A stretch of 64,000 nucleotides of DNA, taken from Kitagawia praeruptora. Taxonomy: Eukaryota > Streptophyta > Magnoliopsida > Apiales > Apiaceae. Below, piece after piece: positions 34,701 to 45,706 of the stretch. Every line of letters begins with the position of its first letter. The first letter of the stretch is position 1. The notes below the pieces were generated by a model. That model saw only the letters and a list, made by a program, of their open reading frames with translations. It did not search any database and was not told where the DNA came from. The position numbers and the translations under genes were made by a program. The stretch is from contig CM075345.1 of assembly GCA_037693485.1 (NCBI GenBank), positions 105,890,001 to 105,954,000 on the forward strand, read 5' to 3'.

Positions 34701-37022
34701 CAACTCAAGAATCAATGAATCGACTTCAGTATGTCCTTCTCCTTCGTATGCTTCAAGCATGAGTACTGCTTCCAATGCATCATTCAATAGAATCTGAGGT
34801 GTCTCATCTTGGACAATTCCATCTATAACATCAATCATGTTGCAAGTATTCTCAAGCAAAGGGGATTTAAGAGCAGAGGTTAGAGTAAAAGTAATTTTAT
34901 CATCACCAACGCTCAATGTGAGAGTCCCACTTTTAACATCAATAACAGCACCTGTAGTACAGAGAAATGGTCTACCCAAAATAATAGGTATCTGGCTATC
35001 CTCTTCCATATCTAGAACTACAAAGTCTACAGGAATATAGAATTTTCCAACCCTAACAGGCACATCCTCTAAAATTCCAAGTGGATATTTTATCGAACGG
35101 TCTGCCATTTGCAAAGTCATATGTGTACATTTTAATTCTCCCATATTTAGTTTTTGAAAAACCGAGAGAGGCATGACTGAGACGCTAGCGCCCAAATCAC
35201 ATAAAGCTTTATCAATGAACAATGCACCTAAATGACACGGGATCGAAAAACTACCAGGATCTTTAAGCTTAGGTGGAGACTTATTCTGTAAAACAGCACT
35301 ACACTCTTCAGTAAAAGCTACTGTCTCCACCTCACCAAAAGACCTTTTCTTAGTGAGAATATCCTTAAGAAACTTTGCATATGATGGAACTTGAGAAATT
35401 AAATCAATGAAAGGAACTGTTACCTCAAGATTCTTGACAAGTGTCATGAACATACCAAACTGTTGGTCCACCTTAGTTCTGTTCATCCTGCTAGGGAATG
35501 GGAGCTTTGGCACAAATGGTGGAGGGGTAACTGCAGTCTCCTCTTTGTTCTTTTCCTTGCTTTCCTCAGTTTCACCTTTGTTTGTGTCTTCAACAACTTT
35601 CTCTACCTTGTCTTCCTCAACATTTTCTTCTTCTTTCTTAGTAAGAACATCGTCAGTAGGCATTGGAGGAGCATCACATGTACGACCACTCCTAAGAGCA
35701 ATGGCATTCACATTTTCCTTTGGCTGAGTTGATTGTGCTGGTAGAGAGCCTTGTTGCCTTGTAGATGAAGAACTAGCCATTTGAACAATCTGAGTTTCTA
35801 GCATCTTATTATGTATCTCCATCTGGTTCATCTTTGTTTGCATTTGTAACAATATCTTCATCATATCACCTTGATTATCAGCCTGTGCAGCATGATTTGC
35901 TTGAGGAGCATAATTCTGAGGAGGCCTTTGGAATCCAGGGGGATTCATAGGTCCTTGAGGAGGCCTATACTACTGCTGTGGAGGAGGCTGGTACGACTGT
36001 TGATATTGCTGCTGATTTGGAACATTTGAATTCTGAGTGTTATTTTTCCTATATGAGAAGTTAGGATGATCTTTCCAACCAGGATTGTAAGTGTTAGAGT
36101 ACGGATTGTACTGCTGCCGCTGTTAGAAAACATTTGCTTGCTCCATCTGAAAATTTTGTGAATTTTGAGCATTGTATTAGCAATCGTTACCATAGTGGCC
36201 TTGGATGCCACAGACTTCACAAACAGGATTATTCATAGGAGCCATGGATGACAATGCATTGATACTCATAGGTGGAGTAGAGGACTGAGATGTCTTCAAT
36301 GAGTGGATCTCCTGAGTTAATGCAGCGAGTTGAGATGATAATAGAGAGTAAGCATCCACTTCAAGTTTACCCCCTTTCTTGGTTGCTCTCGGGTTACTGA
36401 AGTGATTGGCAGCCAAATTTGAAAGAAAAGCATGTGCATCATCAACTCCTTTGTCTAAAAACACGCCACCTGCAGTGTTATCAACCATCCTTTTTGTTTC
36501 AGGATCAAGACCATTGTAGAAGCGTTTAAGCAGAAACCACTTCTCAAGACCATGGTGAGGGCATGCACGTTGATAATCCTTGAATCTGTCCCAAGCATCC
36601 CGAAGAGATTCACCATAATCTTGCTTAAAACCCATCATCTTGTCGATCAAATCATCGGTTCTGTTAGGAGGGAAGAACTCAGTTAAGAAAGCCTGAGCAA
36701 TCTTATCCCACTCGGTCAAGTCAATATCATTCAACCATTTTTTAGCTTTATCACGAAGAGAGAAACCGAACAACATGACTTTCAACTGGTCTGGAGTGAC
36801 TCCCCGATGTTTAATTGTAGAACAGAGCTGTTGAAACCGTTGCAGATAATTTGTAGGGTCTTCAGAGGCAAGCCCAGCAAATTGATTCTGTTGGATCATA
36901 GTGAGTAAAGCAGGCTTGATCTCGAAATTTGCTGCTTGAATCGCTGGCATAGCAAGGCCAGTAGGTACCCCACTCGGAGAGGGCTGTGAGTAGTTCTTCA
37001 AAGATTTGGGAAGGTCTGCCAT
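31722..37022 (-). pseudogene. Athila gag-pol, single frame with five nonsense codons
   Basis: A single phase of 1,766 codons runs from ATG 37022 to the stop at 31722. Gag has the Athila pattern (AKKWLNDIDLTEWDKIAQAF, CPHHGLEKWFLLKRFYNGL) and a zinc knuckle CEVCGIQGHYGNDC. Protease: ALCDLGASVSVMPLSVF (about 35190). RT: YLDGYSGFFQIPIHP, VPFGLCNAPATFQ and catalytic VFMDDFSVYG (about 33870-33900). RNase H: MCDASDYAVGAVLGQ and HTDHSALKYLL. Integrase: HSLACGGHHGPSKT, CLACDACQR, VWGVDFMGPF, ISDGGSHF and YHPQTSGQVEVSNRQIK. Nonsense codons lie at 36179 (TAA), 36125 (TAA), 35972 (TAG), 32951 (TAA) and 32405 (TAG). No frameshift was seen. Confidence 0.95.
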
Positions 37023-37284
37023 CTTAATCTTTGGTTCAGGTATCTTTTGCTGCTTCTCTTTCCTTTGTTGATCTATGTATTATTGACAAGTAATTCCAGA
37101 ATCTGGACTAAGAGGAGTTGTATCCTCTTTCGCTTGATCTTCTTTCGTTTGAGACCTGGTCTTGGGCATCAACAACTAAACAAGGAAAAGCAGTAAGATC
37201 GGTCTCAGTTGGAACAAGAGTTCCAAAGAGACAAGAGAAACAATTTAAAACAATCAAACTAAAATCTATAAAAACTAGGCGTCT

Positions 37285-37301
37285 CCCCGGCAGCGGCGCC
37301 A
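37285..37301 (-). promoter_or_regulatory. Primer-binding site of the Athila element
   Basis: Minus strand reads TGGCGCCGCTGCCGGGG seven bases inside the 5' LTR. This is the aspartate-tRNA type primer site usual for Athila. Confidence 0.9.
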
Positions 37302-37308
37302 AAAAACT

Positions 37309-38575
37309 TGATGTGTTAAATTATGTCTAACCGCAAGCGCACTATCAATTGTAGTAGATACTAGCAAATACGGGTCGATTCCTCAAGGAGACAGTTTCAA
37401 TTTCAATTCAACTATTATCAATTGTTTCTAGTCACAAACGATTATTAGAGAATTTTATTAACTACTAAAACAAATTTAACAAAGGTTTTAAATCAATTAA
37501 TTAAGGGATCTAGGGCAATTCAGGTTCACCATGTTTACACCAAACAAATCACAAAAGTATAGCTTTTCAATGAGATAAAGTAATTAAAGCAATAGTTAAT
37601 CTTTTTCAAGCATTAACACTCTCAGAAATCCGATGATGTTTCCACAATCACCTTCAATTCCGCTAATTGTATGTAAGCCTCTAGTAGTAAAATCTTTCGA
37701 TCTATTACTCCTATTACAATCGATTAATCCATGATATTGCGCAATTACACAAATTAAGAATTATAACATATCAATCAGAATTACTCTCTACCCATCAATT
37801 TACTAATCAAATTAAGCCCAAATCATGGTGCAAACATGGCTCCCCTTAATACCCTAGAATTAAACTACTCACTCATACTATGATTAAGAACAACAAAAAT
37901 AATGAAGAAAGCCATATAAAACATATAATAATAAACAAGATGAGATAAAGAATACCTTAAACTTTGTATTAACGAAGAACAATGAAGATCCAAATTAAAC
38001 CAAGTGCTTACAATTGAAGAGATGAAGAGCAAAGAATAAGAACCCTAGCTTTTGTAAAAAAAAACACCACGTCCCTCTCTCCTCCTCACATTCTAAATAA
38101 TTAAAAACTAATGATAAAATCTGATTTCTATCTCCTAATAAAGGTATTTTTAATATTCTAATAAATTTACAAAAAAGATATCCATAATTGTATAGGATTT
38201 TCTTGTAAAATTCGTAACTTCTTTTTCTCCTCTGTTTCTGGGCTCTTCCAACTGGATTTTGCTTACTGGACCACCACTGAATTAAAGATAATTCCACAAG
38301 CTTCGCGTGGATAGTAAGATCGTCAAATTCTGACTTCTGGAACTCAAGATACGACCCAAACAGTGTTAGATAGCCTGTGTAGCCCAATAATACGAATTTT
38401 CTCCTATTTTATCTCCAAAATAGCTCTTTTTGCTCCAAATCCTTCCAAGTCATGAATTCTTTATTTCCTATAATAAAACAATCAAATCTATTAAATAAAA
38501 AATCCAAATCAATGCAAAACACAATAAATATGAGAATAAAATCATCTAATATATATAAAAAAATATATTCTATCA
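37309..38575 (-). repeat. 5' LTR of the Athila element
   Basis: 1,267 bp, same ends as the 3' LTR, followed on the plus strand by ACGGA and then Tat gag. It would hold the Athila promoter, reading leftward. Confidence 0.95.
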
Positions 38576-38580
38576 ACGGA

Positions 38581-40654
38581 TCCGGTACCCCCGACGACCG
38601 GGGCGATTGTTCAACATCAAGTTTCTCAACCTCTAGGGACAACTTCCCATGTTGAGAGTACGTTACCTCCGATCGTCCACATAAATCAAGGGACCAATCC
38701 TCTTCAGATGGTGGTCTCTCCCTTGGTTGTCGATCCTAACAATCCCCCACATGGGGTCCAGATCCATACTACGGATCTCCCCGTGAACACCAACCCAATG
38801 TATGGGCTGTCTAATTACCCTCCAGTTACTCAAGGTCCTGGACCTAGTGGCCACGCCTTGCAAATTCGAGATCGAGAGTATGTTGACTACTCTGGCCCCT
38901 ATATTGATGATTCATCGTCTGATGAGGATGATCGTGATGAAGCCCCGAGGAGGCGACGCGCTAGCAGAGAACCAAAAACAAAAACACAAACCATCCATGA
39001 TGGACCTCCTTTGACAGCCGCTGAGAGGATCAGGGCTCATGAGGCCGAGATCTTAAGGTTGAAGGACGATATTGCGAGAGAATAATCCAGGTTAAATCAG
39101 ACTCAACCTCCTCCAACATCAAGACCGATTCCCATCATAGACTTAGAAAGATCCTCAAGAAGGTAGAGAAGGGCCGATGCCCCAACTGGAAAAACAACAA
39201 GGGTCGAAACCCCTAAGAGCAACCCCAAGGATCTGATGCCACTTGGGGATCCTGATGATCCCACGCCCCCGTTTACTGAGGAGGTGATGAATTCTCGTAT
39301 CTCAAAGAAGTTTAAGATGCCAACAATTAAGGCTTATGATGGAACGGGTGATCCCGCAAACCATGTTAGGACTTTCTCGAATGCACTGCTGCTACAACCT
39401 GCGAGTGACGCCTTGAAGTGTAGGGCGTTCCCTCAAACTCTGTCGGGCATGGCTCAAAGATGGTATAGCCTCCTACCTGCGAATTCAATTGGATCTTTTA
39501 AGGAGCTGAGCGCCGCTTTTGTTAGCCAGTTCATCAGCGGGAGAGTTCATGAAAAAAGTTCCGCATCTCTCATGTACGTGGTGCAAGGGAATAATGAAAA
39601 CTTTAGAGACTACCTCAAGAGGTTCACTAAGGAGACATTGAACATCACTGACTTGGAAAACAAGGTGGCCATGGTAGCCTTGGAACATGGAACTACTGAT
39701 GAATTCATTAAAAGGTCATTGGCAAAGCATCCTCCTGAAAACATGGCCGAGCTTCAACGAAGAGCTGACAAGTATATCAAAGCTGAGGATAGCATGAAGA
39801 AAGAAGCCATCGGAGGTAATGGCAAGGGTAACAACGACTCCAAGAAGCGAAAGGAAGACCATGAGTATGATGACCAGGAGTATGATGCTAGGGACAAGTA
39901 TCCCCGAACTAGCGAGGACTCCGACTATGCCCCTAAGAAGAACCAAGGACCGAGGTTCACTGAGTATGAAAGGTTGAATACTCCTAGGAGTCGAATCTTG
40001 TTGGACATTGAGAAGGATAAGGATTTTCGATGGTCGAAGCCACTCAGGGGTGATCCCGCAAAGAGAAATAAGAATCAGTATTGCAGATTCCACAGAGATG
40101 TGGGGCATGACACTGATGATTGCAAGCAACTCAAAGATGAGATCGAGTTTTTGATTCGTAGAGGGAAACTGAGCCACTTCACTAAGGGTGACGACCGTGG
40201 TAATAAGAGAAGAGGGTATGATAGGAGGGATGACGATAAAGATCGAAACCCACAGCCCCGAGGGCCAGTAATCAACATGATCTCAGGAGGCCCGACTGCG
40301 GCCGGCACAACAAGGAATTCTCAGAAGGCTTATACTAGAGAAGTGATGCACATCGTGGGAAAGGCCCCGAAGCGTGCAAAAACTGAAGTAGTGGTTGGTT
40401 TTGATGACTCAGACTTGGAAGGGGTGAAGTTCCCCCATGATGAACCGTTGGTCATAACTTCTATGATTGGTAACTCAGAGGTGAAGCGAGTCTTGATAGA
40501 CAATGGAGCTTCCGTTGACATTCTATTTCATGATGCATTTGTGAAGATGGGGTATAGTGATTCTCAGTTGACCCCCAATAACATGCCTATATATGGATTT
40601 AATGGAGTAGAATCCAAAGTTGAAGGGACTATTCAGTTGCCACTCAGATGTTGA
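38581..40654 (+). pseudogene. Tat gag and protease
   Basis: The frame continues from 27732-27802. It has two in-frame stops (TAA 39083-39085, TAG 39164-39166). From about 39236 a long open part shows FKMPTIKAYDGTGDPANHV, AFPQTLSGMAQRWYSLLP, and ENFRDYLKRF, the Tat gag domain. A Cys/His motif CRFHRDVGHDTDDC is near 40080. The protease motif VLIDNGASVDILF is near 40495; DNG instead of DTG/DSG is frequent in Tat elements. The frame ends at a TGA after IQLPLRC, where the following sequence continues out of phase. A highly charged linker (KKRKEDHEYDDQEYDARD) separates capsid and zinc parts. Confidence 0.92.
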
Positions 40655-41170
40655 ACTTCCTGGTAATCAAGGCGGTTTCAACGTACAACGCTATCCTCGG
40701 AAGGACTAGACTTCATGCATTCAAGGCTGTCGCCTCAACTTATCATATGAAGATCAAGTTCCCGACCAGGAATGGTGTTGGAGAACATAAAGGTGATCAA
40801 AATATGGCACGAAGTTGTTATGTAGCCTCGTTAAGGCCTGATGGAGTCGGGGGGCAGGTCCTTTCGATTGAAGACATGGATGTCCGCAGTAGTAAGAAAC
40901 GTCAAGAAAGGCCGTCAAAGGACATCGCACAGAAGCCTCGGACAGCCATTGAGGCTAAGGCGTTAACTGACTTCGTGGTTGCATGTACCATTGGCAACCA
41001 AGAAGTCGGGGGGCAGGAGGTAATACCCCAAGCAGGAAGTGAAGCTCAGAATAATAAAAGAGGAGACCAGAAGGATTGGTAGGTGCTCTATTTTGATGGA
41101 GCATCAAAAACAAAATCTAATGCAGGCCTAGTCTTGCAAAGCCCCGATGGGCTCAAGTTATCTTAGTAGG
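40648..41170 (+). pseudogene. Tat protease end and displaced piece of the second RNase H
   Basis: The frame 40648-41082 starts FLVIKAVSTYNAILGRTRLH, the usual tail after the Tat protease. From about 40925 the DNA is a direct duplicate of 42815-43050: TAIEAKALTDFVVACTIGNQ here, TAIKAQALADFMVECTIGNQ there. Past a TAG it continues as LYFDGASKTKSNAGLVLQ, the start of the archaeal-type RNase H. So a ~230-bp segment from further 3' has been copied between protease and RT. It cannot be a working domain. Confidence 0.85.
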
Positions 41171-41616
41171 ACTTAGCTTCATATTTATCTAGTAGAAGTA
41201 GAAATAAGGTTCATTGAAACCATTGAAGAACATGTTGCTCCGAGTAGGACGGTAGTACTCTATGTATGGGTTGAACCCATTTCAAGTTATTAATGCAAGT
41301 TTGTTTTCCATTCATTGATTGTGTGATTTTATTTATGTGCCAAGCACCTGATGAGTGCAATTCAAGGATGACCAAGTACCGAAAATAAAAGAGTACACGA
41401 ATGGAGAACAAATAAATGCATAAATAAAGACCCCGAAGGGTCAAGAGTTAGGTTACAGCACGACCAAATAAGAGTTTAAGTCCGTGAAGGACCCAGGTTA
41501 AAAGACGAGCAGATAAAAGCCACATGCAACAATCAAATCCATGGAAGGCCGAGGATGTTAAGGACTAGCTACTTTTCAATATGTCTTAAGTACCTGGATT
41601 GAGGATCCAAGGATGA
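41171..41616 (+). other. Non-coding filler inside the Tat pol
   Basis: Sequence between the displaced RNase H piece and the RT. No pol domain is readable. The landmark ACCATTGAAGAACATGTTG near 41217 may be chewed RT/protease linker. It appears to be where the rearrangement joined. Confidence 0.4.
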
Positions 41617-42462
41617 AGACCAATAGAGAACAATGATGTATTTGCTTGGACAATGGCTGATATGCCAGGGATTGATCCCCAATTTATAACCCTTCGGTTG
41701 AATGTCGATCCTGAACGGAAGACAATAAAATAGAAGAAGAGGAATTTTGCTCCTCAAAGGCAAGATGTCATTAAGCAAGAAGTTGACAAGCTCTTAGAGG
41801 CTGGGTCTATTGAAGAAATTCAGTTCCCCGAATGGTTGGCTGAGTCTGTGATGGTCGAGAAGGCAAATGGGAAGTGAAGAATGTGCATAGACTTCACTGA
41901 TTTGAATGATGCATGCCCGAAGGACTGTTTCCCCCAGCCAAGGATAGACATGTTGATAATTGCCACAGCTGGACATGAGATGTTGAGCTTCACGGATGGG
42001 TTCAGTAGCTACAATCAGATTAAGATGCACAAGAATGACATCCCAAAGAATGCAGGCGCTACTTATCAACGACTGGTGAATAAGATATTCGCCCTTCTGA
42101 TTGGGAAAACCATGGAGGTCTATGTTGATGACATGTTAGTCAAGAGCCTCTTGAAGGCAGACCATATCAAGAACCTCAGAGAGGCATTCGAAGTGCTGAG
42201 GCACCACAAGATGATGTTGAACCCAGCCAAGTGTGTTTTTTGCGTTGGATCAGGAAAATCTTTGGGATTAATGGTTTCAAAGAGAGGCATAGAGGCCAAC
42301 CCTGATAAGATCAAAGCGATCTTGGACATGGAATCACCCTGTTCTATACGAGATGTACAGAAGTTAACCGGCCGAGTTGCAGCCCTGGGGAGATTTATCT
42401 CCAAGTCTGGTGACAAATGCTTGCCATTCTTTCAAGCATTGAAAAAAAGTGAAAAATTGTGA
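41617..42462 (+). pseudogene. Tat reverse transcriptase with an internal deletion
   Basis: N-terminal part VFAWTMADMPGIDPQFITL and FAPQRQDVIKQEVDKLLEAG is followed by MCIDFTDLNDACPKDCFPQP. Two stops (TAG near 41732, TGA near 41877) interrupt it. After SYNQIKMHKNDIPK the sequence jumps directly to NAGATYQRLVNKIF; about 20 residues that normally hold the 'VMPFGL' block are missing in frame. Catalytic MEVYVDDMLVKS is present, and the end reads VQKLTGRVAALGRFIS. The enzyme is broken by both the stops and the deletion. Confidence 0.9.
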
Positions 42463-42757
42463 GTGGACTACTGAGAGCCAAGAGACCTTTGAGCAATTGG
42501 GGAGGTACATGGCAGAAGCCCCGTTGTTGGCCAAACCTAGTCCCGGGGAGACTCTTTATCTATACCTGGCGGTATCCGAACAAGCGCTGAGCGCCGTCCT
42601 CATTCGAGAAGAGAAAAAGGTTCAGAAACTCGTTTACTATGTTAGCAAGGTGTTGCATGGAGCTGAGTTGAATTACTCAACCATCGAGAAGTTTGCTTTG
42701 GCATTCAAAACAGCCTCGAGGAAGCTACGAGACCAGCAATTGAGGAACATTACATAG
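42449..42757 (+). pseudogene. Tat RNase H (first)
   Basis: About 100 codons: ETFEQLGRYMAEAPLLAKP, LYLYLAVSEQALSAVLIREE and VYYVSKVLHGAELNYSTIEK. This is the retroviral-type RNase H, lacking the usual catalytic Asp (LAVSE in place of a D.S/D.SDYA motif), as is common in Tat elements where this domain degenerates. It ends in a TAG near 42757, before the expected HTDQPLK-like motif. Confidence 0.85.
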
Positions 42758-42776
42758 CCCGAAGGCCAGTTGAAGG

Positions 42777-43445
42777 TTGATTAAGTGGGCAATTGAAATT
42801 GGAGAATTTGACATCACGTATAAACCTCGAACAGCCATCAAGGCTCAGGCATTAGCTGACTTCATGGTTGAATGTACCATTGGCAACCAAGAAGTCGGGG
42901 GGCAGGATATAGTAACCACCCCTGGGAGTGAAGAAAAAGATGAGGAGCTTGTACCTGATCAGAAGGAATATTGGGTGCTCTTTTTTGATGGAGCATCAAA
43001 AACAAATTCTAGCGGTGCAGGTTTAGTCTTGCAAAGCCCCGATGGGTTCACAGTTGAGTATGTTTTGAAGTTGGATTTTCCGACAACCAATAACGAAGCT
43101 GAGTATGAAGCCTTGATAGCCGGGTTGGGCTTGGCCAGAATCATGAGGGTCAAGAATCTCAAAGTTTGTGGGGATTCAAGACTAGTAGCGTCGCAAGTGA
43201 ATGGTGAATTTGAGGCCAAGCATGAAACAATAGCAAAATATTTGCGAGTTGTGAAAGCTGTTACGACTCAATTTGATGAGTGCTATGTGGAGCATATTCC
43301 AAGAAATGAGAACGTTAAGGCCGATGCCCTGTCTAAATTCGCTTCTTCTGAGATAGAAAAATATGCAGGGAGTGTTTACTTCCAGGTCTTGAAGGCCCCG
43401 ACCATCAACTCTCAGTTGGTAGCACCGATTGATGAAGGAAGCTGA
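42777..43445 (+). pseudogene. Tat second RNase H (archaeal type)
   Basis: 222 codons. WAIEIGEFDITYKPRTAIKA leads into WVLFFDGASKTNSSGAGLVL, NNEAEYEALIAGLGLA, VCGDSRLVASQVNGEFEAK and ENVKADALSKFAS. The D-E-D-D catalytic set (FFDGAS, EAEYEAL, GDSRLV, ADALSK) is readable. Such an additional RNase H is characteristic of the Tat lineage and is thought to have taken over cleavage of the RNA strand. The normal next step, integrase, does not follow: after IDPIKAHLETGWL past 43445 all pol homology stops. Confidence 0.9.
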
Positions 43446-44904
43446 AGGATAGACCCTATCAAAGCTCATCTTGAGACTGGTTGGCTCCTTGATAATGCCT
43501 TGATGGCCAACAAGGCTGTCTGCCTCCAATCGAGCTTGTCGTTTGAGTTTAAGGGCTCGAATCAAGAGTCATTAGTCAAGTTGAAACCTAAGCAAGGTTA
43601 TATTAGTATAAGAATAAGGTTGGAATCCTAGAGTCAAGATAGAGGAGTGACAACTAGCCAAGGCACACCAGAATTGAAGTCAAGTGCTGAGTGGCAAATG
43701 AACTTCTTGAACGATCAACCGAGAAGCAAGACCTCCACCACACGAAGTAAGGGGGGCGAGAACTAAAAAGCTTTACCACAAGATCCACATCTTAGAATGA
43801 GAATGAAAGGTTGATTATAACCAACAACCATGAACGGATTCAAGGTTTAAAACCAAGGATTCAACAAGCGTGTTAAGGCCCAGAAGGTCACGAAAGCCAA
43901 TTTGAATTGATGGATGTCTGTTTGGTCATCGACTTCAAACACTGACATTGAGGTCCAAATATTGACATTTGAATACTGACGTTGAGGTTTAAAAACCGGG
44001 GCTCAGCAAACCAGAGGCCGCCGCTCGGGGCACCCGGGAAGCTTCAGCCGACCGGTCTTCGTGACCGGTCTTCGTTTCGATGTCGAGAGTCCCGACATCG
44101 TTTCGAAGTCGAAAGTCGATCCCGACGTCGTTTCGGATATGAAAGCTAAGCTGAAGCCATTGAAGGCCAACAAAGCTACTAAAGCCAACCTTGGATCGAG
44201 AAATTCAAGAATGAGCCATTTAATCAACATTCCAACATGGTGATTTAAAGATTCGAAGTAATTTCCATTTAAGATCAGGCAAGCATGAAACTCTTAAAAG
44301 GAGATTGAAGCTAATCAAGAAATTAGGGGAAGCCTTAAATAAAAGTCATGAATGACCAAGTTGTTGATTTTCAAGTAGTGAAAGTCGATATTGATGTTAA
44401 GATTCCATATTGATGATCGATGTCGGTATGCGAAAACTAAAATCACTGATAGTGATCAAGCCAACCAAGGTAACATGGAAGCGGTTGACTCGCTCACTCC
44501 AGGGACCTTAACCGACCACAAAAGCAGCCGCTGAGGCCTACAAGGAGCTTTGGCCGACCGATGTTCATCGTCAGCATGGGATTTCAAATTAGCCGATTGC
44601 TTCACTAGCCGATTGGCCTTTTGTGAGTGTTTCGGCCGACTGAAGGTGATCCTCAAGTTGAGGTTTTGCCACTAGAAAAAAACCGGCCGACCAGAAAAAA
44701 ACCGGCCGACCAAAAAAAAACCGGCCGACCACATGACCGGCCGACTGCCCCCCTTCTGCATGCTTCGGCCGACCGACGTCGACTGTCGATACGGGTTTTT
44801 GACTCGGCAGACTGGTAGCGATGCTCGAGTCGGGGTTGCGAAATTTTGTTTTTATTTTTCCGATTTGATAATCAAGGAAAGTGAAAACTGAGTTTTAAAT
44901 TAAC
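43446..44904 (+). other. Tat 3' non-coding region with CCGGCCGACC repeats
   Basis: No integrase motifs are found. CCGGTCTTCG and GTCCCGACATCG words are near 44050-44130. At 44680-44770 the word CCGGCCGACC recurs four times with A-runs of growing length between copies (AAAAAA, GAAAAAAA, AAAAAAAAA). Related CGGCCGACT words occur at 44515-44640. The block is GC-rich against its surroundings. Confidence 0.75.
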
Positions 44905-45545
44905 ACCGTTTAGTGCCGATTAGTGCCATTTAGCACCGTTTAACACCGTTTAGCATCGTTTAACATTGTTTAAACGTCATTTAAGGCTATTTAGCACCGT
45001 TTAGTGCCGATTAGTGCCGTTTAGCACCGTTTAGCATCGTTTAACATTGTTTAAACGTCGTTTAAGGCTATTTAGCACCATTTAGTGTCGTTTAGTGCCG
45101 TTTAGCACAGTTTAACGCCGTTTAGCATCGTTTAACATTGTTTAAACGTTGTTTAAGGCTATTTAGCACAGTTTAGTGCCGATTAGTGTTGTTTAGCACC
45201 GTTTAACGCCGTTTAGCATCGTTTAACATTGTTTAAACGTCGTTTAAGGCTATTTAGCACCGTTTAGTGTCGTTTAGTGCCGTTTAGCACCGTTTAACGC
45301 CGTTTAGCATCGTTTAACATTGTTTAAACGTCGTTTAAGGGTATTTAGCATCGTTTAGTGCCGATTAGTGCCGTTTAGCACCGTTTAACGCCGTTTTGCA
45401 TCATTTAACATTGTTTAAACGTCGTTTAAGGCTATTTAGCACCATTTAGTGTCGTTTAGTGCCGTTTAGCACCGTTTAACGCCGTTTAGCGTCGTTTAAC
45501 ATCGTTTAAACGTCGTTTAAATATGATTAATGCCGATTAGCATCA
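44905..45545. repeat. 91-bp tandem array built of ~10-bp CGTTTAGCAC units
   Basis: The landmark TAAACGTC falls at 44971, 45052, 45143, 45234, 45325, 45416 and 45507. Six spacings: 81 once, then 91 five times. Each 91-bp unit is itself nine to ten copies of a ~10-bp word (CGTTTAGCAC, CGTTTAACGC, CGTTTAGCAT, TGTTTAAACG). The array is inside the 3' region of the Tat element. Similar tandem arrays in Tat/Ogre 3' regions are known and can seed satellites. Confidence 0.97.
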
Positions 45546-45690
45546 AATTGACATTTTCGTAAACGCGTCGGTCGCTCCACGCTTTACATCAAGACAATAC
45601 TCGTGAAACACTAGTGTATAAAGATGAGCCCTGACCCGAGTCTCGAAAATGGCCGTTAAAACTTCAAGGAAAACCTGATCAGTTTTCCTA

Positions 45691-45706
45691 GAAGTTGGGG
45701 AGCAAA
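45691..45706 (+). promoter_or_regulatory. Polypurine tract of the Tat element
   Basis: GAAGTTGGGGAGCAAA ends one base before the 3' LTR. Confidence 0.8.

Larger units (their letters stand above)
27803..38575 (-). mobile_element. Athila-lineage Gypsy retrotransposon, nested in Tat gag
   Basis: 10.8 kb. LTRs at 27803-29072 and 37309-38575, TG...CA ends, TSD ACGGA on both sides. Read on the minus strand: 5' LTR, PBS complementary to aspartate tRNA as in Athila, one long gag-pol frame (37022-31722), a 2.6-kb non-coding 3' region, polypurine tract, 3' LTR. There is no env-like ORF in the 3' region, where many Athila elements have one. LTRs differ by about 20 changes in 1,270 bp by eye. The only coding damage seen is five in-frame stops. 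Confidence 0.95.

Noticed and set aside
44905..45545. Resemblance of the regular array to a CRISPR
   Set aside because: The sequence is a plant retrotransposon interior; units are contiguous 91-bp repeats without unique spacers.
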